Made by a program: the position numbers and the translations under genes. Below the pieces are notes generated by a model. It was not told where the DNA came from and did no database searches. It was given only the letters and a program-made list of their open reading frames with translations. This document shows positions 18,003 to 25,964 of a stretch of 64,000 bases of DNA, piece by piece (position 1 is the first letter of the stretch; every line of letters starts with the position of its first letter). The DNA is from Bacteroidota bacterium (GTDB taxonomy: Bacteria > Bacteroidota > Bacteroidia > Chitinophagales > Saprospiraceae), in NCBI GenBank assembly GCA_963169455.1, contig CAUJDW010000157.1, forward strand, positions 40,814 through 104,813, written 5' to 3'.

Positions 18003-18011
18003 GGGGTCAGC

Positions 18012-18569
18012 TTATTCTTCGTCTTCCCCGCTTTTGCGCGGCCGGATTACATTGAGCTTGCCATCGTCTCCGTATAATTCTTTCGATTTTTTGTTGTAAG
18101 CCTGCGCCGCTTCCTCCGGAGTGTCAAACATGCCTATATGTACGGATTTCCGGTTGATGGAAATGACAGCCCGGTATCGGCTGTTTTCCTTGTAAACCCC
18201 CGTATAGCCTACTTTGCTGCTGGTCTTGCGCTTGCGGCTCGCCACCGAGCGGGAGCGGTAAAGGATATTCTCCAGGCGACAGTCCAGTTTGTTCCCGTTC
18301 CTGGCGCCAACCAGGTTCCTGTCCCGGCTCTTCGAGTCGAAGAGAAATTTTTCCGCGATGAGCTTGTGCAGATAGATCGTCTCGGTTTTGTACCCGCCAT
18401 CGGCCCTTTTCCAGGTTTTCTGAAAAACAGCACAGCCGCTGGAATGCCGCCGGAGGTTGTTGATAAAATCCACCTTCACCAGATAGGGGTCTGTGGTCAG
18501 GTATTCGTATACCTTATCGTCCAGCAATACGGTTTCGTCCGCATTTTTCAGTTTAACTTTGTATAACAC
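18012..18569 (-). CDS. AP2-domain protein with degenerate HNH-like N-terminal part
   Basis: A 185-residue DNA-binding protein. The C-terminal AP2 domain covers about residues 121-172 (GYTGVYKENSRYRAVISI, HIGMFDTPEEAAQAYNKKS). The N-terminal half resembles the HNH homing endonucleases that usually carry AP2 domains: YLHKLIAEKF at 67-76 and GNKLDCRLENI at 92-102. The position that normally holds the catalytic His (VNHIDGN) reads VGARNGN, with Ala89 in its place, so nuclease activity is probably lost. This suggests a domesticated mobile-intron enzyme used as a transcription regulator, which is inference. The start codon is GTG at 18569; no in-frame ATG exists nearby. Confidence 0.8.
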   Translation of the reverse strand: MLYKVKLKNADETVLLDDKVYEYLTTDPYLVKVDFINNLRRHSSGCAVFQKTWKRADGGYKTETIYLHKLIAEKFLFDSKSRDRNLVGARNGNKLDCRLENILYRSRSVASRKRKTSSKVGYTGVYKENSRYRAVISINRKSVHIGMFDTPEEAAQAYNKKSKELYGDDGKLNVIRPRKSGEDEE

Positions 18570-18737
18570 GCGCTCTCTTGTTTAGGTGAATAAATTAATA
18601 TTCCGAGGCTATGTTCAAGTGGGAAATTATATATTGAGAAACAAAAAAGGGATATTGCAAAATATTGCCGGGAGTGAATGGTGCGAAAATTAATGAATTC
18701 GCCAAATATTTTCTAACCTGTTGTAATGTTTTTGTTA

Positions 18738-19778
18738 ATGCAGGAGTACATATTTATGAAGCGCTGTTTCAGCCTCGCCCGCCTGGGGGCGGGCCGCACC
18801 TCGCCCAATCCAATGGTCGGGGCCGTACTGGCCTATGAGGGGCGCATTATCGGCGAAGGCTTTCACCGGGCCTATGGCGAAGCCCACGCCGAAGTGAATG
18901 CCGTAAACAGCGTTGCTCCGGAAAACCAGGGGCTCCTTCCCTACTCCACCCTGTATGTTTCCCTGGAGCCCTGCAATATTTACGGAAAGACCCCGCCCTG
19001 CACCAGCCTCATCCTGGAAAAAAAAATCCCAAGAGTTATCGTTTCCTGCCTGGACCACACGCCGGGAGTCAACGGGGCAGGCATCGAACGGCTCCGGGCA
19101 GCCGGCGTCGATGTTTCCGTTGGCCTTCTTGAAGCAGAAGGCCAGGCCCTGAGCCGGCCGAGAAATACGTTTGTCAGTGCGCACCGCCCTTATGTCATCC
19201 TGAAATTTGCGCAATCGGCAAACGGCATGTTCGCTCCGCCGGATGGCCGCCAGCTCTGGTTGTCCAATGCCTTTTCCAAGCGCCTCGTCCATAAATGGCG
19301 CAGCGAGATTGATGCCATACTGGTAGGCGGCAACACGGCCCGCATCGATAACCCCCAGCTAACCAACCGGCACTGGTTTGGAAAAATGCCCGTGCGCATC
19401 GTGTTGAGCCGTTCGGGGAAGCTCCCTCCCGGGCTGGCGCTTTTCGGCCCCGAAGCTCCTACCCTGCTGGTAAGCGAGCTGCCCCCCGGCCGGGCCTTGA
19501 AAAATTCAGCCGGGTGGCTGCCCCTGCCATTCAACGATGGCCTCATTGGCAGCCTGCTCGGCGAACTGGCCCGGAGAAACATCACTACGCTTTTCGTAGA
19601 AGGTGGAATTCGGACGCTGGAACTGTTCCTGGAGTCCGGATACTGGGACGAAGCCAGGGTGTTTGTCACGGGAACCCACCTCTACCCCGGGCGCCCGGCC
19701 CCACAGATTCCCGTAGAGCCAAAATCCGGTTTCAGGCTGGGCAGCGACCAACTGCTCGTCTTCGAAAACCGCCGATAG
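18738..19778 (+). CDS. ribD: Bifunctional riboflavin biosynthesis deaminase/reductase RibD
   Basis: Catalyses two consecutive riboflavin steps: deamination of 2,5-diamino-6-ribosylamino-pyrimidinone phosphate and reduction of the ribosyl side chain. The deaminase half has the zinc ligands in HAE (His50-Ala-Glu52, numbered from 18738) and the two Cys of the PCNIYGKTPPC block (Cys79, Cys88). The reductase half starts near PYVILKFAQSANG and includes NAFSKRLVHKWRSEIDAILVGGNT, LFVEGG, and the terminal LLVFENRR. The length (346) is normal. An ATG 12 bases upstream (18726) is also possible. No other rib gene is adjacent and no FMN riboswitch was seen in the 150-base upstream gap. Confidence 0.93.
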   Translation: MQEYIFMKRCFSLARLGAGRTSPNPMVGAVLAYEGRIIGEGFHRAYGEAHAEVNAVNSVAPENQGLLPYSTLYVSLEPCNIYGKTPPCTSLILEKKIPRVIVSCLDHTPGVNGAGIERLRAAGVDVSVGLLEAEGQALSRPRNTFVSAHRPYVILKFAQSANGMFAPPDGRQLWLSNAFSKRLVHKWRSEIDAILVGGNTARIDNPQLTNRHWFGKMPVRIVLSRSGKLPPGLALFGPEAPTLLVSELPPGRALKNSAGWLPLPFNDGLIGSLLGELARRNITTLFVEGGIRTLELFLESGYWDEARVFVTGTHLYPGRPAPQIPVEPKSGFRLGSDQLLVFENRR

Positions 19779-19899
19779 GCCCCGCTTTTACAATCGTTAA
19801 ACTTCATTTAAAGTGCGAAGGCGCCACCATAAGCGCCTTTTTTATTTTGTTTGTTTGTTGTTACATTTGTTGACCACAGCAGAAAAATTGAAATAAAGA

Positions 19900-20475
19900 A
19901 TGAAAAGGTTAAGTGCCATACTGATCATCTTCGCCACCCTGAGCGCCCTTTCATTCAAACCGGCCGAACAGACACAAATACTACGACATGGCGTAAACCA
20001 GGCTGCCGTAAACTGGCTGAGCTGGGAAGAAGCCATGGCCCTTTCGCAGAAAGAAAAGAAGAAGATACTGTTGTCTGTTTACACGGATTGGTGCGGCTGG
20101 TGCAAGCGCATGGATACGGCCACCTTCGAGGAGCCCAGTATCGCCCGTTACATCAACGAGAATTTCTACCCTGTCAAATTCGACGCCGAGCAGCGGGGCG
20201 AGCTGGAGTATCAGGGCAAGGCTTACAAATACGTTAAAAACGGCAAGCGCGGATACCACGAACTCGCCGCCGAACTGCTGAAAGGCCGGCTGAGCTTTCC
20301 ATCCGTTGTCTTTTTGGATGAGAAACAGGAAGTTATCCAATCCATCGTGGGTTACAAACCGCCCGAGGAATTCGAAAAAATAGCCACCTATTTCGCCCAG
20401 GACCACTACAAGAAGACTCCCTGGTCAACCTATCAGAAGAATTTCAGGCCTACGCTGCTGCTGCTGAAAGATTGA
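19900..20475 (+). CDS. Thioredoxin-family secreted protein
   Basis: A 191-residue protein with a short N-terminal hydrophobic signal (MKRLSAILIIFATLSALSF) and a thioredoxin-like domain whose redox motif is WCGWC (Cys65, Cys68), inside YTDWCGWCKRMDTATFEEP. The segment SFPSVVFLDEKQEVI supplies the cis-proline strand. The DWCGWCK pattern places it with the periplasmic Bacteroidota thioredoxins of the DUF255/YyaL-like side of the fold. It probably reduces or shuffles disulfides in envelope proteins. It is flanked by unrelated genes, so no partner is suggested. Confidence 0.87.
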   Translation: MKRLSAILIIFATLSALSFKPAEQTQILRHGVNQAAVNWLSWEEAMALSQKEKKKILLSVYTDWCGWCKRMDTATFEEPSIARYINENFYPVKFDAEQRGELEYQGKAYKYVKNGKRGYHELAAELLKGRLSFPSVVFLDEKQEVIQSIVGYKPPEEFEKIATYFAQDHYKKTPWSTYQKNFRPTLLLLKD

Positions 20476-20484
20476 GCAGGCCCT

Positions 20485-20507
20485 CAGGGCGCCGGATTTT
20501 TGCCCTG
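20485..20507. terminator. Weak hairpin between convergent genes
   Basis: CAGGGC (20485-20490) pairs with GCCCTG (20502-20507) around an 11-base loop, in the 41-base gap between convergent stops. It is plausible as a terminator but weak, with no T run after the stem. Confidence 0.3.
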
Positions 20508-20516
20508 CCCGCCAGC

Positions 20517-22097
20517 TTAACGTTTTCTGCGGCGGGTAGTAGTACTGCGCCGGCTCGACCCGCTTATTCCCAGTACGCCCAACAACCCGCGGGTGAGCTC
20601 ACGGGCTACCGTCCGTCCTATCTGCCGGGTGGTGGGGTTGCTGATGATCTTTTCGAATGTGCTTTTCTCCTTGCGGCGCGAAACGGACCTGGCCTGTTCC
20701 TGCTGTTCCTGCAATTCCTCCTGAAAATCTTCCTCCCGTGCCGCCGCCATTTTTTCTGCCAGAATATCGTGCGCGCTCCTCAAATCGAGCACCTCATTAT
20801 ATTTCCGGACAAGCGCCGAACGCTGGACAATACTGTCAATTTCCTGAGGGCTTAGCACGTCCATCCGCGATTCGGGCGCGCGCAGCAGCGTGTGCGCCAA
20901 TGGCGTAGGAATGCCTTTTTCATTCAGGGCCGTCACCAGCGCTTCGCCAATCCCCAGTTCCGTTACGGATTGCGCGACGTCGTAAAAATCAGACAGCGGG
21001 TAATTCTGAGCAGCCAGTTTGATGGCTTTGCGGTCCTTGGCGGTGAAAGCGCGAAGGGCGTGCTGGATTTTGAGGCCCAGCTGCCCGAGCACATCGTCGG
21101 GAATGTCCGCCGGGTTTTGGGTGATAAAAAAGAGCCCCACTCCCTTGGAGCGGATAAGCTTGACGATCACTTCGATCTGATCCAGCAGCGCCTCGGATGC
21201 TTCTTCAAATACGAGGTGGGCTTCATCGATAAAGATCGCAAGCTTGGGTTTATCCAGGTCGCCTTCTTCCGGGAAGCTGGAATATATCTCGGCCAGGATC
21301 TGCAGCATGAAAGTGGAGAACAGCTTGGGGCGCCCCTGGATATCCGTCAGGCGGATGATGGAAACCACGCCCCGCCCATCCGGGCTGAGCCGGCAAAGGT
21401 CGTCCACATCGAAAGAGCGCTCACCGAAGAAACGGCTGGCGTCCTGCTGTTCCAGTTCGATGATTTTCCGCATGATGGTTCCCACGGAAGTGGAGGAAAT
21501 GGTGCCGTAAATCCGCTCTATTTCCACCTTGCCTTCGTTGGTGATAAACTGAAGGGTCTGCTTGAAGTCGTTCAGGTCCAGCAGGGGCATCTGGTTATCA
21601 TCGCAGTATTTGAAAACGACGGATACTATGCTGGCCTGGGTGTCGTTCAGGCCCAGTATCTTTGAAAACAGAACGGGGCCGAATTCCGTCACGGTCGCCC
21701 GCAGGCGCGCGCCCTTTTCCCCGGAAAGGCTCAGGAACTCTACCTGGCTTCCGCCGGCTGTGAAGGGAATCCCGATGCGCTGGTGGCGTTCCTCAATTTT
21801 GGCGTTGCCGGCGCCGGCAACGGCAATTCCACAGAGGTCGCCCTTGATGTCCATCAGCAGGGAAGGCACGCCCGCCCTGGAAAGCTGCTCGGCGAGGATC
21901 TGAAGCGTTTTGGTTTTACCCGAACCCGTGGCGCCTGCGATGAGCCCGTGTCGGTTCAGGGTCCTCAGGGGGATTTTCACTAACGTATTCGGAATGCATT
22001 CCCCTTCCAGCATGGCGCCGCCCAGAATGATGGAAGGGCCTTTGAAGGCGTAGCCTTCCGACATTTGCGCGATAAATTTTTCTTTTTGGACAGACAT
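20517..22097 (-). CDS. HerA-like ATPase (DUF853 / YjgR family)
   Basis: A P-loop ATPase of the HerA/FtsK superfamily, DUF853 branch (YjgR-like), about 526 residues. Walker A is GATGSGKT at residues 55-62, and Walker B is LAIFIDEAHLVFEEAS near 290. The block SKGVGLFFITQNPADIPDDVLGQLG is diagnostic of the family. The C-terminus is a coiled-coil, Glu/Gln-rich stretch (about 435-475) followed by a very basic tail ending RRSTTTRRRKR, suited to nucleic-acid contact. The frame opens at TTG 22109; the ATG at 22097 is chosen. Its start is 12 bases after the stop of a membrane-anchored nuclease gene, so the two are co-transcribed. The cellular role of this family is not settled. Confidence 0.88.
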   Translation of the reverse strand: MSVQKEKFIAQMSEGYAFKGPSIILGGAMLEGECIPNTLVKIPLRTLNRHGLIAGATGSGKTKTLQILAEQLSRAGVPSLLMDIKGDLCGIAVAGAGNAKIEERHQRIGIPFTAGGSQVEFLSLSGEKGARLRATVTEFGPVLFSKILGLNDTQASIVSVVFKYCDDNQMPLLDLNDFKQTLQFITNEGKVEIERIYGTISSTSVGTIMRKIIELEQQDASRFFGERSFDVDDLCRLSPDGRGVVSIIRLTDIQGRPKLFSTFMLQILAEIYSSFPEEGDLDKPKLAIFIDEAHLVFEEASEALLDQIEVIVKLIRSKGVGLFFITQNPADIPDDVLGQLGLKIQHALRAFTAKDRKAIKLAAQNYPLSDFYDVAQSVTELGIGEALVTALNEKGIPTPLAHTLLRAPESRMDVLSPQEIDSIVQRSALVRKYNEVLDLRSAHDILAEKMAAAREEDFQEELQEQQEQARSVSRRKEKSTFEKIISNPTTRQIGRTVARELTRGLLGVLGISGSSRRSTTTRRRKR

Positions 22098-22109
22098 ATC
22101 AGAATTCAA

Positions 22110-23018
22110 TTATTGTTGGTTATTCCATTTCTCTATTCGAAGCTGGTGCTTTTGTTTGCTGAACTCCCAAAGGTCTATGTTCATGTTTTGTTCCACTTCT
22201 TCCTCCAGTTCCAGGGGCATCAATTCACCGAAGAAGTTGAACCCCGTTACTTCCTCCACTTTGTCGATTGGCATGGCAAATTTGTAGAGCGGTTCGAAGC
22301 TGACCTCATTTGGGATGACAAAGCCGATGCCTTTTACCTGCGGCTCTTCCAGGTCGAGCAAAACTTTGAAAAAGGCGGCGGGCACGGAAACGCCGTTTTC
22401 TCCGATTTCCCCTTTGGGCTTCAGGCTCAAAACGGGGCCGGTAATGACATATAGCTGCCCCTCGCGTTTGGCCCAGCTCCGGCTGAGTTCTTCCAGTTCC
22501 CGCCAGACGCCCTTGTTGAAATTTTTCGACTGAGGGCTGATATTGCTCATCAGGAAAGTTTCATCCATGGCATCTTCACTGAAGGCCCGGTCGGCGGCCG
22601 GCACGAGGTGGCCCCGGTCGTAGCCGCTGTTGCGATAATCATCAGGCGTTGCGCTCCCCGTTCCGATGGAGGGGTCGGGCCGAAAGCTGTTGCTGCGCTC
22701 CAGCCAGGGTTGTTCGAGTTCCCGCCGGCTCAGGCGATAGGCCACCCACTCCGCCTGTTCGTGTTCTTCCGAATAAGAGAGTGCGAAGTACTTATGCCGT
22801 ATGACGGCGCCCGTGGAAGACTCCGGCAGGAAATAGTCCCCCTCCTCCTCCACTGGTGGTGCTCCGCCGCCGCCCGGTGGGGCCGCCTGGCCGTTTCCCA
22901 TGAACATGTTGAACAGGAAAAATAAACCGCTGATGATCGCTCCGAATAAGCCGACTTTTATGATCATGCCAGAGCTGCCTTTGCCCTGGCGGTTGTGGTT
23001 CGTCCTGAATTTGGCCAT
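22110..23018 (-). CDS. Membrane-anchored DNA/RNA non-specific endonuclease (NucA type)
   Basis: A beta-beta-alpha-metal nuclease of the DNA/RNA non-specific endonuclease family (302 residues from the ATG at 23018). The active-site DRGH motif is at 134-137 (GYDRGHLVPAAD), and the metal-binding Asn is in the following MSNISPQ...FNKGVW block. A basic N-terminus (KFRTNHNRQGKG) and one helix at about 18-40 suggest anchoring in the inner membrane with the nuclease facing the periplasm. A Gly/Pro linker follows. A longer frame to 23066 is less likely. It is the first gene of an operon with the HerA-like ATPase. Confidence 0.9.
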   Translation of the reverse strand: MAKFRTNHNRQGKGSSGMIIKVGLFGAIISGLFFLFNMFMGNGQAAPPGGGGAPPVEEEGDYFLPESSTGAVIRHKYFALSYSEEHEQAEWVAYRLSRRELEQPWLERSNSFRPDPSIGTGSATPDDYRNSGYDRGHLVPAADRAFSEDAMDETFLMSNISPQSKNFNKGVWRELEELSRSWAKREGQLYVITGPVLSLKPKGEIGENGVSVPAAFFKVLLDLEEPQVKGIGFVIPNEVSFEPLYKFAMPIDKVEEVTGFNFFGELMPLELEEEVEQNMNIDLWEFSKQKHQLRIEKWNNQQ

Positions 23019-23132
23019 GCAGGGGATTTTGTTTGGATGCGTGTAAAAATAACAAAACACGGGCAATCCGGCGCTTAAAACCGGAAAAAGTACAGGGGTT
23101 GCACGCCATTTGGCAGGCAGCCTGGCTGGAAT

Positions 23133-24659
23133 CTACCTTTTTTGGCTCACCAGCATCTCTACGGCTCCGTGCGGATTGATAAGCGGTCCGGTTTCCCTCC
23201 TGTTTTTGGTTGGCAGGCCTGTTTTTTTCAGGATTTCATAAGCATCTCTGGTAGTGAGGGCGGGGTCGATGCTTTTCAGCAGCCCAAGCAGGCCGGCGGC
23301 ATAAGGCGTGGCCATGGAGGTGCCGTTGAAGGAAGCGTACTGGTTGCCCGGAATGGTGGAAAAGATATTGACTCCGGGAGCAGCAATGCCCATTTCCAGA
23401 TCCGTGACATAATTCGAAAAAACAGCCCGCTGCAGCTCCTCGTCAATGGCGCTTACCGCTATTACACCGGGAACGCCGGCCGGGGCGAACCCACGGGCAT
23501 TCCTGTTCGAATTGCCTGCAGCCGCTACCACGATGGCGCCTTTTTTACCTGCATATTCCACCGCCTTGCGGTAAGCGCGCTCCTTGCTTTGGTTGGACAT
23601 TCCGCCCAGCGACATGGAGATGACGCCTGCTCCTGCATCGGCGGCCTGGATAATGCCGTCGATGATGCTGCGCTGGGAACCCATGCCTGAAGCGTTCAGC
23701 ACTTTGATGCTGGCCACTTCCACAAAGGAATTATCGCGCGAAAAAGAGGCAATGCCCAGCCCGTTGTTCGAAACCGCTGCGGCGATACCTGCGCAATGGG
23801 TGCCGTGCCCTTTCGGGTCGTTGTCATAAGCCGCCTTGACAGACCGGTAGTTGCCCCTGATGTCCTCATGGCCGGCATCAACCCCGGTATCCAGAATGGC
23901 GATCAAGGCCTTGCGTGCAGGGGTTATTTTCTCGCTCTCCAGGTAATCGAGCAACTTTTTCACTTCCATGGCCTGGAAGCCCCAGAGGCGGCCCAGGTAT
24001 TGGTCGTTCAGCCCCAGTTCTTTGTTTGGCGCCGGAACAATGCGCCCTTCCGAAGGAGAAACCGATATAGCCTCATTGGGTTCCACCCAATCGACCTTTG
24101 GGGCCTTCCGGACTGCCCTGATGACTTCTTCAAGCCGGCCGGCATATTCAGCCGGGACATCTACCAGATAGTAATCATCGAGTTCCGTGGATTCCGGAGA
24201 GGCCGGGCCAAATGCCCGCTGGAATTCCAGTTTATATTTGCCCTTAACGGCATCGAGCACGTCCGGGCTGCTGCCTTCGGCCAGCTCTACGAGCAATTCG
24301 CCGGAGCTGTCCAGGGGTTCTCCTGCGCTATCCCCGGTGGCGAAACTATCTGACATAAACACCTGATAATACCCCAGGAAGGCAAAGGCCAGTGCGACAA
24401 GGCCATAGATAAGCCACGCCCTCCTGGCGGCAAGAATCCGGAATACAAGCCCGAAGCCCCCCATTACCAGGAGGTCCCGGAAGAGAATTCCCATTTTGTC
24501 GCTCCAGGATGCCTCAGCCAGCAGGACTGCAAGGATGAAAACTGCAAGTGCACCGAAAAACGAACGCTGAAAAAGCCTGCTCTTCGCCTCCTCGGCCTGA
24601 TACATAAACCAAAGGGCAAGGCTCCCGACTGCAACAGCAAACGCCAGTGTATAGATCAT
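23133..24659 (-). CDS. Subtilisin-like (S8) serine protease with N-terminal membrane domain
   Basis: A 508-residue protease. Residues 1-105 hold three or four membrane helices, an unusual start for a subtilase. Residues 120-200 look like an inhibitor-type propeptide (LLVELAEGSSPDVLDAVKG, WVEPNEAISV). The catalytic domain follows, with Asp257 (AILDTGVDAGHED), His285 (GHGTHCAGIAA), Asn383 (AAGNSN) and Ser448 (FNGTSMATPYAAG). The catalytic domain is expected on the periplasmic side. No T9SS tail is present. It is a single gene with gaps on both sides and no clear partner. Confidence 0.9.
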   Translation of the reverse strand: MIYTLAFAVAVGSLALWFMYQAEEAKSRLFQRSFFGALAVFILAVLLAEASWSDKMGILFRDLLVMGGFGLVFRILAARRAWLIYGLVALAFAFLGYYQVFMSDSFATGDSAGEPLDSSGELLVELAEGSSPDVLDAVKGKYKLEFQRAFGPASPESTELDDYYLVDVPAEYAGRLEEVIRAVRKAPKVDWVEPNEAISVSPSEGRIVPAPNKELGLNDQYLGRLWGFQAMEVKKLLDYLESEKITPARKALIAILDTGVDAGHEDIRGNYRSVKAAYDNDPKGHGTHCAGIAAAVSNNGLGIASFSRDNSFVEVASIKVLNASGMGSQRSIIDGIIQAADAGAGVISMSLGGMSNQSKERAYRKAVEYAGKKGAIVVAAAGNSNRNARGFAPAGVPGVIAVSAIDEELQRAVFSNYVTDLEMGIAAPGVNIFSTIPGNQYASFNGTSMATPYAAGLLGLLKSIDPALTTRDAYEILKKTGLPTKNRRETGPLINPHGAVEMLVSQKR

Positions 24660-24875
24660 GGTTGTACTTGTTTTGATTGATCAATTTACCGAAAAAAGGC
24701 CGGGCTGGCAAAGAATGTGGGCCAAGCGGGCTTTTTTTTCGGCATAGGCCTGTCAGCTCCTTTTTATTCAACCACAAAACGGGCTCAGGCGTTCTCAAAT
24801 TGGCGCCTGACAGGCAGGATATCAACACTGTCGGGTATGTGACCCGGATTACATTTTTGCAAAAGGCATTATTGT

Positions 24876-24883
24876 TATTTTTG
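24876..24883 (+). promoter_or_regulatory. -7 element (TATTTTTG) upstream of trxB
   Basis: An exact TAnnTTTG -7 element 20 bases before the trxB start codon. A TTG occurs 16 bases upstream (24857-24859) rather than the ideal 19, so the -33 part is imperfect. Confidence 0.4.
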
Positions 24884-24903
24884 CCCGAAAAAGCGAGAAA
24901 CAC

Positions 24904-25848
24904 ATGGCAGAAGAGATCGAAAGCGTAAAATGCCTGATCATCGGTTCCGGCCCGGCCGGATACACAGCGGCTGTCTATGCCGCCAGGGCTAACCTCAAAC
25001 CCGTCCTGTTTACCGGGAGGGAACCGGGAGGGCAATTGATGATCACCACCGACGTAGAAAATTATCCCGGTTATCCCGATGGGATTATGGGGCCCCAGAT
25101 GATGGAGGACTTCCGCAAACAGGCCGAGCGGTTTGGAACGGATGTGCGCTACGAAATGATCGAAAAGGTCGATTTCAGCGGCCCCGTCCACAAAGCCTGG
25201 ACGGAGTCCGGCAAAGAAATCCATGCCGACAGCGTGATCATCTCCACCGGCGCCAGCGCCAAATGGCTCGGGCTGGAATCTGAAAAACGGTTGACCAACA
25301 AAGGGGTTTCTGCCTGCGCCGTGTGCGACGGCTTCTTCTTCCGCGGCCAGGAGGTCGCCATCGTCGGCGGCGGTGATACGGCTGCCGAGGAAGCTCTGTA
25401 CCTTTCCAAGCTGTGCCCCAGGGTGCACATGCTCGTTCGCCGCGACGAACTCCGGGCTTCAAAAATCATGCAGGAACGCGTAAAAAAAGCCGAAAACATT
25501 CAGGTCCACTGGAATACGGAAGCGCTGGAAATCCTCGGCGGGCAGGAAGTGGAGGGCGTCCGCATCGTCAATAACAAGACGAAGGAAGAATCCGTGATTC
25601 CCGTAAAAGGCTTTTTCGTAGCCATTGGGCACAAGCCGAACACGGATATTTTTAAGGGCTGGCTGGATATGGACTCCACGGGTTACCTCATCACAAAAGG
25701 CAAAACGACGCATACGAATATTGAGGGCGTTTTCGCCAGCGGCGATGCGCAGGACAATGTCTACCGCCAGGCGGTAACTGCCGCCGGCACCGGCTGTATG
25801 GCAGCCCTGGATGCCGAGCGGTACCTGACGGAAAAGGGTGTGATTTAG
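24904..25848 (+). CDS. trxB: Thioredoxin-disulfide reductase
   Basis: An FAD/NADPH enzyme that reduces thioredoxin in the cytoplasm (314 residues, normal length). It has the FAD-binding GSGPAGYTAAVYAARA near residue 14, the redox motif CAVC (Cys138, Cys141), the NADPH-binding VGGGDTAAEEALYL, and the C-terminal FAD block GVFASGDAQDNVYRQAVTAAGTGCMAAL. It is a single gene. Two strong hairpins follow the stop, the second with a T run, so transcription likely ends before fbaA. Confidence 0.96.
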   Translation: MAEEIESVKCLIIGSGPAGYTAAVYAARANLKPVLFTGREPGGQLMITTDVENYPGYPDGIMGPQMMEDFRKQAERFGTDVRYEMIEKVDFSGPVHKAWTESGKEIHADSVIISTGASAKWLGLESEKRLTNKGVSACAVCDGFFFRGQEVAIVGGGDTAAEEALYLSKLCPRVHMLVRRDELRASKIMQERVKKAENIQVHWNTEALEILGGQEVEGVRIVNNKTKEESVIPVKGFFVAIGHKPNTDIFKGWLDMDSTGYLITKGKTTHTNIEGVFASGDAQDNVYRQAVTAAGTGCMAALDAERYLTEKGVI

Positions 25849-25863
25849 CAGGTGATTCCTTAG

Positions 25864-25943
25864 TTTAGGTGTTCCCGGGCTTTCCCGGGAACGCCTAAAA
25901 TAGCTATATTGCCGGGCCAATCCGGCAGTATAGCTATTTTTTT
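25864..25943 (+). terminator. Two consecutive strong hairpins, the second with a T run
   Basis: Hairpin 1: TTTAGGTGTTCCCGGG (25864-25879) with CCCGGGAACGCCTAAA (25884-25899), 16 pairs including one G-U. Hairpin 2: AATAGCTATATTGCCGG (25899-25915) with CCGGCAGTATAGCTATT (25922-25938), 17 pairs including one G-U, followed by seven Ts (25937-25943). It is an intrinsic terminator for trxB. Because fbaA starts only 21 bases later, the second hairpin could also lie in the fbaA leader. Confidence 0.85.
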
Positions 25944-25964
25944 AAGGAAAATACTCAATAAATC

